Shown here: piece after piece, positions 18,082 to 27,427 of the stretch
Layout: each line of letters begins with the position of its first letter
How positions within the stretch are numbered: the first letter of the stretch is position 1
Assembly: GCA_963729445.1 (NCBI GenBank)
Contig: CAVSNU010000005.1
Coordinates: 248,001-312,000, forward strand
Length of the DNA: 64,000 nt
Reading direction: 5' to 3'
Source of the DNA: JACCZH01 sp963729445
Lineage (GTDB): Bacteria; Chloroflexota; Chloroflexia; Thermomicrobiales; CFX8
Made by a program: the position numbers and the translations under genes
The notes under the pieces: model-generated
Told to the model about the DNA's origin: nothing
The model's database searches: none
What the model saw: only the letters and a program-made list of their open reading frames with translations

Positions 18082-19663
18082 TTGACAAGAACAATCGGTC
18101 GCATTGGCGCGCTAGCCGCTTCCCTGTCGCTCATTCTCGCATCGCTCCTCGTCACCCTAGCGAAGGCCGATTCTCCAGCAAATGAATACTTTGATCGCAC
18201 ATGGCAACGAACTGACAAACCGGTCGCGGACCTCCAAATCCACCGGACATGGATATGGGGACCAGAGGCATTTACTGGTGAACTGCCTGAAGCCTATGCC
18301 GATGCACCGGGCGGACACCGTACAGTCCAGTACTTCGACAAAAGCCGGATGGAGATCACTTCTGATCCCAGCGTTCCGCCCGACAGCTTTTGGTACGTGA
18401 CCAACGGATTGCTCGTTAAGGAAATGATCACCGGAAAGATCCAAACCGGCGATACAGAATACAAGACCTTCTCCCCAGCCACTCTAAACGTTGCTGGTGA
18501 CTCGAATGATCCCAACGCTCCGACATATGCCAGTTTTCACAATCTTCGTTACGCGCCTCCTCTTGCAGACGGCGCCCCAATCACCCAGAGGGTAGGCAGG
18601 AATGGCAACGTTTCAGATGATCCAACAATGGCAAGTATGGGAGTAACAGCGGCCTATCGAGTGACCGTTGAGGGAATTGACCATCAGGTGGCCTTCCCAT
18701 TCTGGGAGTTCATGAACTCAGAAGGACTGGTTTTCCAAGACGGTTCCTTCGTCGGACGACCAGCTCTTTCCGAATCCCTTCTATGCCACTGGCTATCCAA
18801 TAACTGAGGCGTACTGGGCAACGGTCAAGCTCGCAGGCGTAAACACCGATGTTTTGGTGCAATGCTTTGAGCGACGATGCCTGACCTATACACCTAGCAA
18901 CGCCACGGGATGGCAAGTAGAAGCCGGAAACGTAGGTCGCCACTATTACACGTGGCGTTACGGACAGTTACCGCGTACAGATCAGCCTCCATCGGAATCT
19001 TCTCCAACAGCCACGTCACCGGGAGTAGCTCCAAATCCCACATCAACACCTTGGCCTACGGCAATCCCAACCGCAACCGTCACACCCTCGGCTACAGCTA
19101 CTCCGATCGATCCACCGTTATCAAACGAGTATCTCCACCCGGAAGGAGCAGTTCGTTCCATCCTCCGTGAGCAATGTGGATGTGAACCATCTACCGGTAA
19201 CCCTCTCGTGCAGAGAATGCTCGAAAAGGCATACACATTCCGGCACCAATACCATCTAGCGACTGTCAATGTCGGCTCATTCAATCGGGATACAACTAAC
19301 TTCTACGCTTGGCTAACGGAACTACTCGCAGCGTTGTCGACCCCTGGAGCGGTTCCCCAGTCACTCAATTCGCAGGTCACCGCTGCCATCTATCAGCCAA
19401 CCTCGCCTATTGGCACTCAACTTCGCCGCCTTGAAGCTGGGCTTGATCCACTATTTGCGCAGTTTGGAGCAGGCCCGGAAGTGTACTGGACATACCTCAT
19501 AGACCCCGCGGTCAGGATGAATGTCACTCCGATCGGCCATGGCATGTATCGGACCAAGTTTGATCGACTGGTGGATGGCTACCACGACGCGTTTTTTACA
19601 GTTCCCGCCTATTCCGGGAGCTTTGGTGACTACCTTGCTTCAGTTGGGTTCTCTTTAGATTGA
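18082..19663 (+). pseudogene. Secreted FERRCLTY-family protein, paralogue with one frameshift
   Basis: A TTG start at 18,082, preceded by AGGAG, opens a signal peptide (LAASLSLILASLLVTLAKA). The mature part aligns with the protein at 4623-6309 over WIWGPEAFTG, TVQYFDKSRMEI, PTYASFH and GIDHQVAFPFWEFMN. One extra G at 18,754-18,755 shifts the frame after GSFV. The other frame continues DDQLFPNPFYATGYPITEAYW...QCFERRCLTYTP...GNVGRHYYTW, then a Pro/Thr-rich linker and a roughly 180-residue C-terminal domain that differs from the paralogue and that I do not recognise. The gene is visibly less GC-rich than its neighbours, which hints at transfer. Assembly error is the likely cause of the break. 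Confidence 0.72.
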
Positions 19664-19860
19664 CATCTCCTTGAGAAGCCACGCGTCCTGTTGACACCTC
19701 CTCCCAAACCAGTTAGCGTGCTCCATGCACAATGTAGTCAGCGGTTTCACACGTGCAAGAGGCGATTCGTCCGGGCGGGCCAGGTCCAGGAGATCGGCGT
19801 ACCCGGTGAACCGCGAAACGGCTCGTACAAGGTCGGTGATCTAGCAGGGAGGGTTCCGGA

Positions 19861-21108
19861 ATGGATCTCAACTACACGCCGGAGGATCTTGCCTTCAGGC
19901 AGCAGGTACGCCAGTGGCTCGAAGAGAACCTGCCTAAGAAGAAGCTGGTGACGCTGGAGGACAAACGCGAGTGGCACACCAAGCTCTACGAGGCCGGATT
20001 CATCGGCATGGGCTGGCCGAAGGAGTTTGGCGGCCAGGAAGCCCGGCCGATGGAACAGGCCATCGTCGGTGAAGAGATGGCACGCGTTAACACACCTCCC
20101 GGCGTCGGCGGGCTTGGAATCAGCATCGTCGGCCCAACGCTCATCCACCACGGCACCGAACAACAAAAGAAGCACCACGTCAAGAAGATCCTCACCGGCG
20201 AGGAGATCTGGTGCCAGCTCTACTCCGAGCCGAACTCCGGCTCCGACCTGGCCAGCCTCCAGTTCCGCGCCGATATCGACGGCGACGACTTCATCCTCAA
20301 CGGTCAGAAAATCTGGACCACCGGCGCGCACAACTCCGACTGGGGTCTGCTGCTGGCGAGGACCGACCGCAACGCACCGAAGCACCAGGGCATCTCCTGC
20401 ATTCTGGTGGACATGCGTCAGCCCGGCGTCGAAGTCCGCCCGCTGAAACAGATCAGCGGCAGCGAGGAGTTCTCCGAGGTCTTCTTCAGCAACGTCGCCG
20501 TCCCGGCCGACAACCTGGTCGGCGAGCTCAACACCGGCTGGCGGATCGCCCAGACAACGCTCTCCTACGAGCGCGGCGGCAACACCCTGAGCCGGGTCAC
20601 GCGCATGCAGGAGTCGTTCGCGCGGCTGGTGAAGGTCGCCAACACCCTGCAGACCAACGGCACAAAGGCCATCGACGACCCGATCATCCGCCAGAAGCTG
20701 GGCGAGATCTACTCCGAAGTCGAAGTGTTGCGCTACTCATCGCTGCGTATCCTGAGCCGGCTTGAGAAGGGTCTGCGGCCCGGACCGGAATCATCCATCG
20801 CCAAGCTGCACTACTCCGAACTGGACAAGAAGATTCAGGAGATCATCCTCGACATCCTCGGCCCCTACGGCCAGCAGATGGAAGGCGCGCCGGAGGAGTT
20901 CATGTTCTCGAACGACAGTGGCTACGGCGAGGCCGGGACCTGGGCCTACTCCTACGTCTGGTCGCGGGCCGGCACGATCTACGCGGGGTCGTCCGAGATC
21001 CAGAAGAACATCCTCGGCGAGCGGGTGCTTGGCCTGCCCAAGGAGGTCCGCGCCGACCGTATTCTGGAGCAGGAGAAGGCCGCTGCAGGCGGGAACGGGA
21101 CTGATTAG
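19861..21108 (+). CDS. Acyl-CoA dehydrogenase, catalytic-type subunit
   Basis: This 415-residue FadE-type flavoenzyme has the FAD/substrate segment WCQLYSEPNSGSDLASL and the C-terminal signature RAGTIYAGSSEIQKNILGERVLGLP. It should introduce a trans-2 double bond into an acyl-CoA and pass electrons to ETF. A second, different acyl-CoA dehydrogenase gene follows 73 bases downstream, then a MaoC hydratase. This order resembles the heteromeric FadE pairs of mycobacteria (for example FadE28-FadE29). The chain length or sterol preference cannot be read from the sequence. Confidence 0.88.
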   Translation: MDLNYTPEDLAFRQQVRQWLEENLPKKKLVTLEDKREWHTKLYEAGFIGMGWPKEFGGQEARPMEQAIVGEEMARVNTPPGVGGLGISIVGPTLIHHGTEQQKKHHVKKILTGEEIWCQLYSEPNSGSDLASLQFRADIDGDDFILNGQKIWTTGAHNSDWGLLLARTDRNAPKHQGISCILVDMRQPGVEVRPLKQISGSEEFSEVFFSNVAVPADNLVGELNTGWRIAQTTLSYERGGNTLSRVTRMQESFARLVKVANTLQTNGTKAIDDPIIRQKLGEIYSEVEVLRYSSLRILSRLEKGLRPGPESSIAKLHYSELDKKIQEIILDILGPYGQQMEGAPEEFMFSNDSGYGEAGTWAYSYVWSRAGTIYAGSSEIQKNILGERVLGLPKEVRADRILEQEKAAAGGNGTD

Positions 21109-21181
21109 ACAGCAACACACTGTCGTAGCGGCGATCGGTTCGGTCGCTCATGTTGACCGCCCTTCTTGAAAGGTGTTCGAG

Positions 21182-22336
21182 ATGGATTTCGATTTCAGCG
21201 AAGACCAGGTGATGCTGCGCGACCTCGCGCGCGAATTCCTGAGCGAGCAATCCACGGTCGCGCACGTGCGCGAGATGATGAACGACGAGCGCGGCTACGA
21301 TCCCGCCATGTACCAGGCTTTCGTCCAGCTCGGCATGCTGCCCTTCCCGGAGGAGCTTGGCGGCGGTGGGCTGGGCATGGTCGAGCAAGCCATTCTCTTC
21401 GAGGAGATGGGCCGCACGGCCTATCCCGGCCCGTATTTCGCCACGGTCATCCTGGCTGGTGGAGCGATCATGCACTCCGGCGACGACAACGCCAAAGCGC
21501 GCTACCTGCCGGACGTTTCCAACGGCGACCTGACGATGACCCTCGCGTTCCTCGAAGACGCCATCGGCTGGACCGAGGTCGCGATCAGCATGGAGATGAC
21601 CGGGGATGGCGACAGCTATACCCTGAACGGCGTCAAGCGCTTTGTGCCGTTCGGCCATACCGCCGACGTCATTCTGGTGGCAGCCCGTTCCGGAGACGGT
21701 ATCTCTCTCATCGCCGTGCCAAGGGATGCTGCCGGGCTCACGATCGAGCCGAACGTCATGCTGGATCTCAACTCGAAGGTCTCGACACTGCAGTTCAACA
21801 ACGTGAAGGTGCCGGCCGCGAATCTGATCGGCGCCGAGGGTGGAGCCTGGCCGGCGCTCGAAGCGACGCTGCGTGACGCCGCCGTCTGCTCAAGTGCCGA
21901 GATGCTTGGCGCGGCGCGCCGGTCGCTGGAGATGTCGGTCGACTACGCCAAAGTGCGCAAGCAATTCGGACAGTTCATCGGGCAGTTCCAGGCCGTCAAG
22001 CACAAGCTGGCCGAGATGCTGGAGCAGACCGAGAACGGCCATGCCGCCGTCTACTACGCCGCCTGGGCCATCGACGCGAACGCGCCCGACGCCACGATGG
22101 CCGCCTCAGTCGCGAAAGCCAACGTCAACGTCGCCGCCCGCAAGGTGTGTGGTGACGCGGTCCAGGTGCATGGCGGTATCGGCTTCACCTGGGAATACGA
22201 CCTGCACCTCTATTTCAAGCGCGCCAAGCACCTCGAAGCGATGTACGGCGACACCGACTTCCACCGCGAGAAGGTGCTGCAAGAGGTCCTGGCCGGCCGG
22301 GTTGCCGGGACGGGTGAGCCGGCGGCGGTCTCGTAG
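21182..22336 (+). CDS. Acyl-CoA dehydrogenase, second subunit-like
   Basis: This 384-residue protein starts at ATG 21,182, with GAAAGGTG upstream, rather than at the TTG nine bases earlier. It has the family core (YAKVRKQFGQFIGQFQAVKHKLAEML) and the C-terminal block GDAVQVHGGIGFTWEYDLHLYFKRAKHLEAMYGD. It lacks the AGSSEIQ-type end of its neighbour. Paired FadE proteins often divide FAD binding and catalysis between unlike subunits, so these two may form one enzyme; that is inference. It is followed 53 bases later by the MaoC gene. Confidence 0.85.
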   Translation: MDFDFSEDQVMLRDLAREFLSEQSTVAHVREMMNDERGYDPAMYQAFVQLGMLPFPEELGGGGLGMVEQAILFEEMGRTAYPGPYFATVILAGGAIMHSGDDNAKARYLPDVSNGDLTMTLAFLEDAIGWTEVAISMEMTGDGDSYTLNGVKRFVPFGHTADVILVAARSGDGISLIAVPRDAAGLTIEPNVMLDLNSKVSTLQFNNVKVPAANLIGAEGGAWPALEATLRDAAVCSSAEMLGAARRSLEMSVDYAKVRKQFGQFIGQFQAVKHKLAEMLEQTENGHAAVYYAAWAIDANAPDATMAASVAKANVNVAARKVCGDAVQVHGGIGFTWEYDLHLYFKRAKHLEAMYGDTDFHREKVLQEVLAGRVAGTGEPAAVS

Positions 22337-22389
22337 CGTCGTCCCGGCGGGAAATCTCGATATCCATTCCACGGAGAGGAGATCCACAC

Positions 22390-22872
22390 ATGAGCGACAC
22401 AACATCCGAGCGGACGGTGACAACCGTCGACGAGCTCAGGGAGCTGATCGGCCAGGAACTGAGCGTCGGTCAGTGGGTGGAGATCACCCAGGAGCGCGTC
22501 AACCAGTTCGCCGACGTCACCGGCGACCACCAGTACATCCATGTCGATCCGGAGCGCGCCAGGAACACCTTTTTCGGTGGCACGATCGCGCACGGCTACC
22601 TGACGCTCTCGCTGCTGCCCTTGCTCGGCAAGGATCGGGAAGGCATCAAGGTCGATCTGGGCGGCAAGATGGCCGTCAACTACGGCGTCGACCGGGTGCG
22701 CTTCCCGGCGCCGGTGCCGGTGGGCAAGCGGGTCCGCATGCGCTCGAAGCTGCTCGCGGTCGACGAGATTGGCGAGAGCGCCGTGCAGATGAAATATCAG
22801 CAGACCGTGGAGGTCGAAGGTCAGGAAAAGCCCGGCTGCGTCGCCGAAACGTTGTCGAGGATCTATTTCTAG
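22390..22872 (+). CDS. MaoC-family (R)-enoyl-CoA hydratase
   Basis: This 160-residue hot-dog-fold protein has the hydratase-2 motif in DVTGDHQYIHVDPERARNTFFGGTIAHGYLTLSLLP, where the Asp and His of DHQYIHVDPE form the catalytic pair. It should add water to trans-2-enoyl-CoA. Its place directly after two acyl-CoA dehydrogenases and before a synthetase and SDRs fits a beta-oxidation-like route. GGAGAGGAG stands about ten bases before ATG 22,390. Confidence 0.85.
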   Translation: MSDTTSERTVTTVDELRELIGQELSVGQWVEITQERVNQFADVTGDHQYIHVDPERARNTFFGGTIAHGYLTLSLLPLLGKDREGIKVDLGGKMAVNYGVDRVRFPAPVPVGKRVRMRSKLLAVDEIGESAVQMKYQQTVEVEGQEKPGCVAETLSRIYF

Positions 22873-23003
22873 CGTTTCGGACGCGATGAGACAACCAGGG
22901 AACGGTACCCCTAGTCGCGTTCGATGGTGATGGCATGGAGGACGTGTCGATGCAAGTACCCCCTCGTCGCCGCAGGTGCAAGAGCGGCCAGCAGGAGAGT
23001 CGA

Positions 23004-25190
23004 TTGAGCGAGTCGCAGGCCTTCACCCAGGCCATGGATGCGCTCTTCCACCCAAAGAGGATCGCGGTCGTCGGAGCGACCCCCAGGTTGGGGTTTGCGC
23101 ACAACATCCACCGTGCCATCCTGCGCGGCGGCTACGAGGGGGAAGTCTTCGGGGTAAACCCGAAGTATGACGAGGTACTTGGCTCGCCGACCTACCCGAC
23201 CATCGACGCGATTCCCGGCGGGGTCGATAAGGCGATCGTCGTCGTGCCCAGCCCTTCGTGCTGGACGTGCTGGAGCGCTGCGAGTCGCGGCCGGGGTGAA
23301 GGCCGTCAACATCATCACCAGCGGCTTCGGCGAGCAGGCCGACGACGAGGCTCACGAGCGCCAGCAGGCGATCCGCGAATTCGCCCAGCGCACCGGCATC
23401 CGCGTCGTCGGGCCCGAACTGCCTCGGGACTCATCAGCACGCCGGCCAAGCTGATCGCGAAGTCCGGCCCCTATACCACCGTCAAGCAGGGACCGATCTC
23501 GATCGTTTTCCAGAGCGGTTTGCTGGCCTACTCGCATCGTCCTGCCGCCCCAGGACCGGGGCTTTGGCTACACCTACGTCGTCACCACCGGCAACGAGGC
23601 TGACCTCGACGCGACCGACTTCATGCGCTACGCCATCGAGGACGACGAGACGCGCGTGGTCGGCTGCTTCATCGAGCAGTTCCGCGACGCGGAGAAACTC
23701 CTGGAGGTGGCCGAGCTGGCCGCCGAACGCGAAAAACCGCTGGTCGTGCTCAAGATCGGCCGCTCCGAGGGTGGTCGCCGGGCGGCCCAGGCGCACACCG
23801 GCTCGATGGTCGGCTCCGACGAGATCATCGACACCGTCATGCGCCAGCACGGCATCATCCGCGTCTATAGCCTCGACGAGATGACCGAGACGCTGGCCGT
23901 CTTCCACTCCAAGCGGCTGCCAAAAGGTGGCGGCGTCGGCACGATCTTCGTCTCCGGCGGCGCGGGCGGGCTGGTGTCAGACCTCAGCCAGGATCTCGGC
24001 ATCTCACTGCCGGAGCTCGCCCCGGAAACCAAAGCGCGAAGCTGCACGACGTCATCCCGGCCTATGGCACGGTCGGCAATCCGCTCGACACGACCGGCCA
24101 GGCAGCGCACCCAGCCGGAGATCACCGAAGGTTCGCTGGTCAACATGGCCGAGGACCCGAACATCGACACCGTCGTCTACGGCCAGGCCTACCCGGTGCG
24201 TATCGATCTCGACACGCCGGTTGGCAAGGTCGTCAAGTCGATGCCGGAGCGCTATCCGGACAAGTGCTTCTTCATTATGTCGCTCGTCACCGGCGTGGTG
24301 CAGTCCGGCATGCGCAACGACGTCGAGCCGGTCGAGCCGGTCATGCACTGGGACGGCGTGCCGTTCCTGCAAGGGCACGGAGAACAGCCTGCGGGCGATT
24401 CGCTCGCTCATCCGCTACTCCGAGTTCCAGCGCACGCGCAAGGCTGTAGGCAGTGCCGTCGCCGAGGTCAGCTCGGTGGCCGAACGGGCACGCGAGCTGG
24501 TGCGGGCCGCTAACGGTAAACCGCTCGTCGAGCGGGCCGCCAAGGAGATTCTTGCGCTCTACGACATCCCGATCACTCGCGAGACGCTGGCAACATCGGC
24601 CGATGAGGCCGTCGCCGCGGCCAACGAGATCGGCTACCCGGTCGTGCTCAAGATCGAGTCGCCGGATATCGCGCACAAGACCGAGGCCGGCGGCGTGTTG
24701 CTCAACATCGCCGACGACGAGCAGTTGCGCGAGGGCTTCCAGAAGATCATCGACAGCGCCAGAGCGTACAACGCGCAAGCCGAGATCAGCGGCGTCCTGG
24801 TGCAGGAGATGGTCTCGCGGCGGACGCGAGATGATTCTCGGCATGACCCAGGACTCAACCTTCGGCCCGGCCATCGCGGTCGGGCTCGGCGGCATCTTCG
24901 TTGAGATCCTGAAAGATGTCGCGCTCGGCGTACCGCCGTTGACCGGGAAAGACAGCCGCGAGATGCTGAGCCGGTTGCGGGGCAAAGCGATCCTTGAAGG
25001 CGCACGCGGCGCGGCGCCGGCGGATACCGACGCGCTCGTTGCGCTGCTCGGCGGCTTCTCCCAGCTCTGCATCGACCTGAAGGACGACGTTGCCGAGATC
25101 GACATCAACCCCCTCCTCGTCTTCGATCGAGGACAAGGGGCGAGAGTCGTCGACTGCCTGATCGTGCCAAACCAGAAACTGGATGCATAA
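23004..25190 (+). pseudogene. ADP-forming acyl-CoA synthetase, interrupted by at least eight indels
   Basis: Reading across three frames gives one protein of about 725 residues. It has an N-terminal CoA-binding domain (LFHPKRIAVVGATPRLGFAHNI), a succinyl-CoA-ligase-like middle (FVSGGAGGLVSDL) and a C-terminal ATP-grasp domain (VVLKIESPDIAHKTEAGGV, AVGLGGIFVEILKDVALG). I start at TTG 23,004 with CAGGAG upstream. Single-base changes fall near 23,254, 23,290, 23,413, 23,429, 23,544, 24,033, 24,110, 24,382 and 24,830. After correction the sequence reads smoothly (for example VVGPNCLGLISTP), with no nonsense substitutions. The enzyme would make acyl-CoA from acid, ATP and CoA. Assembly error is more likely than decay, but either leaves the listed DNA non-coding as one frame. 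Confidence 0.8.
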
Positions 25191-25246
25191 CGAATGCCTG
25201 CCAACTCAACCGGAGTGCCGGATACAGTCACACCGACAGGGCCGAA

Positions 25247-25918
25247 ATGACCGTTAAGGGTTTCAAGAACCAATCTACGAACGCTGGAGCCGGATTGACC
25301 GAACTTGGCAACATCGTCGCGCTATTCGCTGATGTCCACGCCGAGACGCGCTCCCTGGAGCGCGCTCTCGACCAGTGCCGGGCCGACAATGTCGAGACGA
25401 TCGCCCTGCTTGGTGACCTCTTCGACCGCGCAGAGGAAGCCGATCGCTGCGCCGCGGTCCTGGCCAACTGGCACGTCACCGGTGTCTACGGCAACCACGA
25501 GCGTGACGTCGCGCTCGCCGCAGCAGCCGGTGAGATCCCGCTTGGCGAAGAGACGATCCTGATGTTGAGCGGATTGCATGAGCGAATCGTTATCGGGGAC
25601 GTCTGCCTCGTGCATGAGCAGGAGAGCTGGGGGCAGATCGACCCGATCGCTCGCATGTTTCACCGGCATGTCGAGACGAACGGCAGCCATCCCGAAGCGA
25701 GGATCACGTTCGCCGGCCACACCCATTTCCGGTCGGCCCGCGACGAACGAGGTCACCTGGACATCTCCCGCGGCTCACTTACCCTCGAAGAGCACCGCCG
25801 CTACCTGATCAACCCCGGCGCGCTGGCAGCCGGCCAGTTCGCCATCTGGAACCGCCAGACCCGGGTGATCGTGTTTCACGAGATTGAGGACATTCGAGGA
25901 CGGTTCGTTCGTTCGTAG
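25247..25918 (+). CDS. Metallophosphoesterase (calcineurin-like, YfcE/MJ0936 type)
   Basis: This 223-residue protein has the ordered metal-binding motifs of the superfamily: ALFADVHAE (Asp, His), LLGDLFDRA (Asp), GVYGNHERD (Asn-His-Glu) and TFAGHTHFRSA (Gly-His-Thr-His). SRGSLTLEEHRRYLINPGAL resembles the NPGS end of YfcE-like phosphodiesterases. It is a cytosolic phosphatase or phosphodiesterase of unknown substrate. It sits between the synthetase and the first SDR and shows no obvious tie to acyl-CoA metabolism. Confidence 0.8.
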   Translation: MTVKGFKNQSTNAGAGLTELGNIVALFADVHAETRSLERALDQCRADNVETIALLGDLFDRAEEADRCAAVLANWHVTGVYGNHERDVALAAAAGEIPLGEETILMLSGLHERIVIGDVCLVHEQESWGQIDPIARMFHRHVETNGSHPEARITFAGHTHFRSARDERGHLDISRGSLTLEEHRRYLINPGALAAGQFAIWNRQTRVIVFHEIEDIRGRFVRS

Positions 25919-25962
25919 GAATCCGTCCCACCATCCGTAGGGTTAAACAAGAGGGAGGTTAC

Positions 25963-26991
25963 ATGGGGAAACTCGAAGGTAAAGTCGCGCTGGTAACCGG
26001 CGCGGGACGCGGCATCGGCAAGGCCGTCGCCCAACTGATGGCCAAAGAGGGCGCGGCAGTCATCGTCAACGACCTGGGTACCGACATCGGCGGTGACGGT
26101 ACAGACCAGTCGATCGCCCAACAGACCGTCGACGAGATCAAGGCCGCCGGCGGCGAAGCAGCCGCCAACACCGACTCGATTACCGATTACCAGGCCGCCG
26201 AGGGCATGGTCCAGCAAGCGATTGACAGCTACGGCAAGCTCGATATCGTCGTCAATGTGGCCGGTATCCTTCGTGACCGCATGATCTTCAACATGTCCGA
26301 GGAGGAGTGGGACGCCGTCTCGGCGGTCCACCTGAACGGCACCTTCAACACCTGCAAATGGGCGTCGGTCCACTTCCGCGACCGCAGGGAGAGTGGCCGC
26401 ATCATCAACTTCTCGTCAACGTCCGCCTGGGGCAGTCCCGGCCAGCCAAATTACGGCGCGGCCAAGTACGGCATCCTCGGCTTCACGGCGGTCCTGGCCA
26501 ACAGCCTCGACCGCTACGGTGTCACCAGCAACGCCATCCTGCCCTTCGCGGCCACACGCATGATCGATTCGACACCGAGAGCGATGAAAGTGAAAGAAGA
26601 GACCGGCAAGCTCCCCAGCGAACTGGCTGCCGGCACCGAGGGCGACCCGGCCAACGTCGCGCCGATGGTCGCCTATCTGGCCACCGACGACGCCGCCATG
26701 ATCAACGGGCACTTTTTCGGCGTCCGTGGGCATCAGGTCTCGCTCTACTCGCACTGGGAGCTGGCCGGCGTCTTCCAGGCCGACCGGCGCTGGACCGTCG
26801 AAGAGATGCTCGAGCTTTACCCCGAGACGTGGGGCAAAACCATCAAGCAACCCGAGCCCCAGCAGGTCGAAGGCTCCGAGCGCCCCGTGCGCGGCTCCGC
26901 CCTGCTGCAGCTCAACGAATCCTCCTGGAGAGACATCGCCGACGGCGTCAAGCTCTGGGAGCACGAGGCGTATTTCAGCGCGAAGCGCTAG
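25963..26991 (+). CDS. SDR oxidoreductase, 3-hydroxyacyl-CoA dehydrogenase-like
   Basis: This 342-residue protein has the classical SDR motif VTGAGRGIGKAVA, the NVAGI segment, and the catalytic Ser and Tyr-Lys in INFSSTSAWGSPGQPNYGAAKYG. The extra C-terminal 80 residues and the insertion DLGTDIGGDGTDQ resemble the dehydrogenase unit of peroxisomal multifunctional enzyme type 2 relatives. With the MaoC hydratase it would supply the hydration and oxidation steps on (R)-hydroxyacyl-CoA. A close paralogue lies at 27,428. GAGGGAGG precedes ATG 25,963. Confidence 0.85.
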   Translation: MGKLEGKVALVTGAGRGIGKAVAQLMAKEGAAVIVNDLGTDIGGDGTDQSIAQQTVDEIKAAGGEAAANTDSITDYQAAEGMVQQAIDSYGKLDIVVNVAGILRDRMIFNMSEEEWDAVSAVHLNGTFNTCKWASVHFRDRRESGRIINFSSTSAWGSPGQPNYGAAKYGILGFTAVLANSLDRYGVTSNAILPFAATRMIDSTPRAMKVKEETGKLPSELAAGTEGDPANVAPMVAYLATDDAAMINGHFFGVRGHQVSLYSHWELAGVFQADRRWTVEEMLELYPETWGKTIKQPEPQQVEGSERPVRGSALLQLNESSWRDIADGVKLWEHEAYFSAKR

Positions 26992-27010
26992 CGAACTGCG
27001 AGGACTGAGA

Positions 27011-27400
27011 GTGGATCCAGGACGCACACCCAAGTTGCTCATGAGTGAGGCGCTACGTGGATATGCCTACGCTACGCACAAGCGAGACAACTTTGTGTGC
27101 GTGTACTGTGGCATGGATGGAAAAGTCTGGCCAAATTGGCTGTACCTGACTTGGGACCATCTATTACCACCAGGACATCTCAAGAGAAACGACCCCGATT
27201 TCATCGTGACTGCCTGTTCTTTCTGTAATGTCGTCCATAACAGGACAGTTTTCGACGTCGAGGGCAAGGCGCGAGCAGACCTCATCGAACAGAAACGTCC
27301 CATGGTGCTAGCGCGGCGAGAACAGTTTCGCGAATTCTGGGATGCGCACGTTTCCCCACCGATAGGTGAACCAGATCCGGATACATCGGTCCACAAGTAG
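27011..27400 (+). CDS. HNH endonuclease family protein
   Basis: This 129-residue protein starts at GTG 27,011, with AGGA upstream. It has a Zn-binding CVYCG, the histidine stretch WDHLLPPGHLKRNDPDFIVTACSFCNVVHN, and a second CxxC (CSFC). These are the marks of an HNH nuclease with a zinc knuckle, close to those of solitary HNH proteins in soil bacteria. The gene is less GC-rich than both flanking SDR genes, and it separates what would otherwise be a tandem SDR duplication. It could be mobile or part of a defence system; no partner is visible. Confidence 0.72.
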   Translation: MDPGRTPKLLMSEALRGYAYATHKRDNFVCVYCGMDGKVWPNWLYLTWDHLLPPGHLKRNDPDFIVTACSFCNVVHNRTVFDVEGKARADLIEQKRPMVLARREQFREFWDAHVSPPIGEPDPDTSVHK

Positions 27401-27427
27401 CACACGAAAGACGAAGGAGATAACTGC

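Noticed and set aside
16692..18185. A 497-codon plus-strand frame across the REP pair and the alcohol dehydrogenase
   Set aside because: It is antisense to a well-conserved MDR enzyme and lacks domain or composition support.
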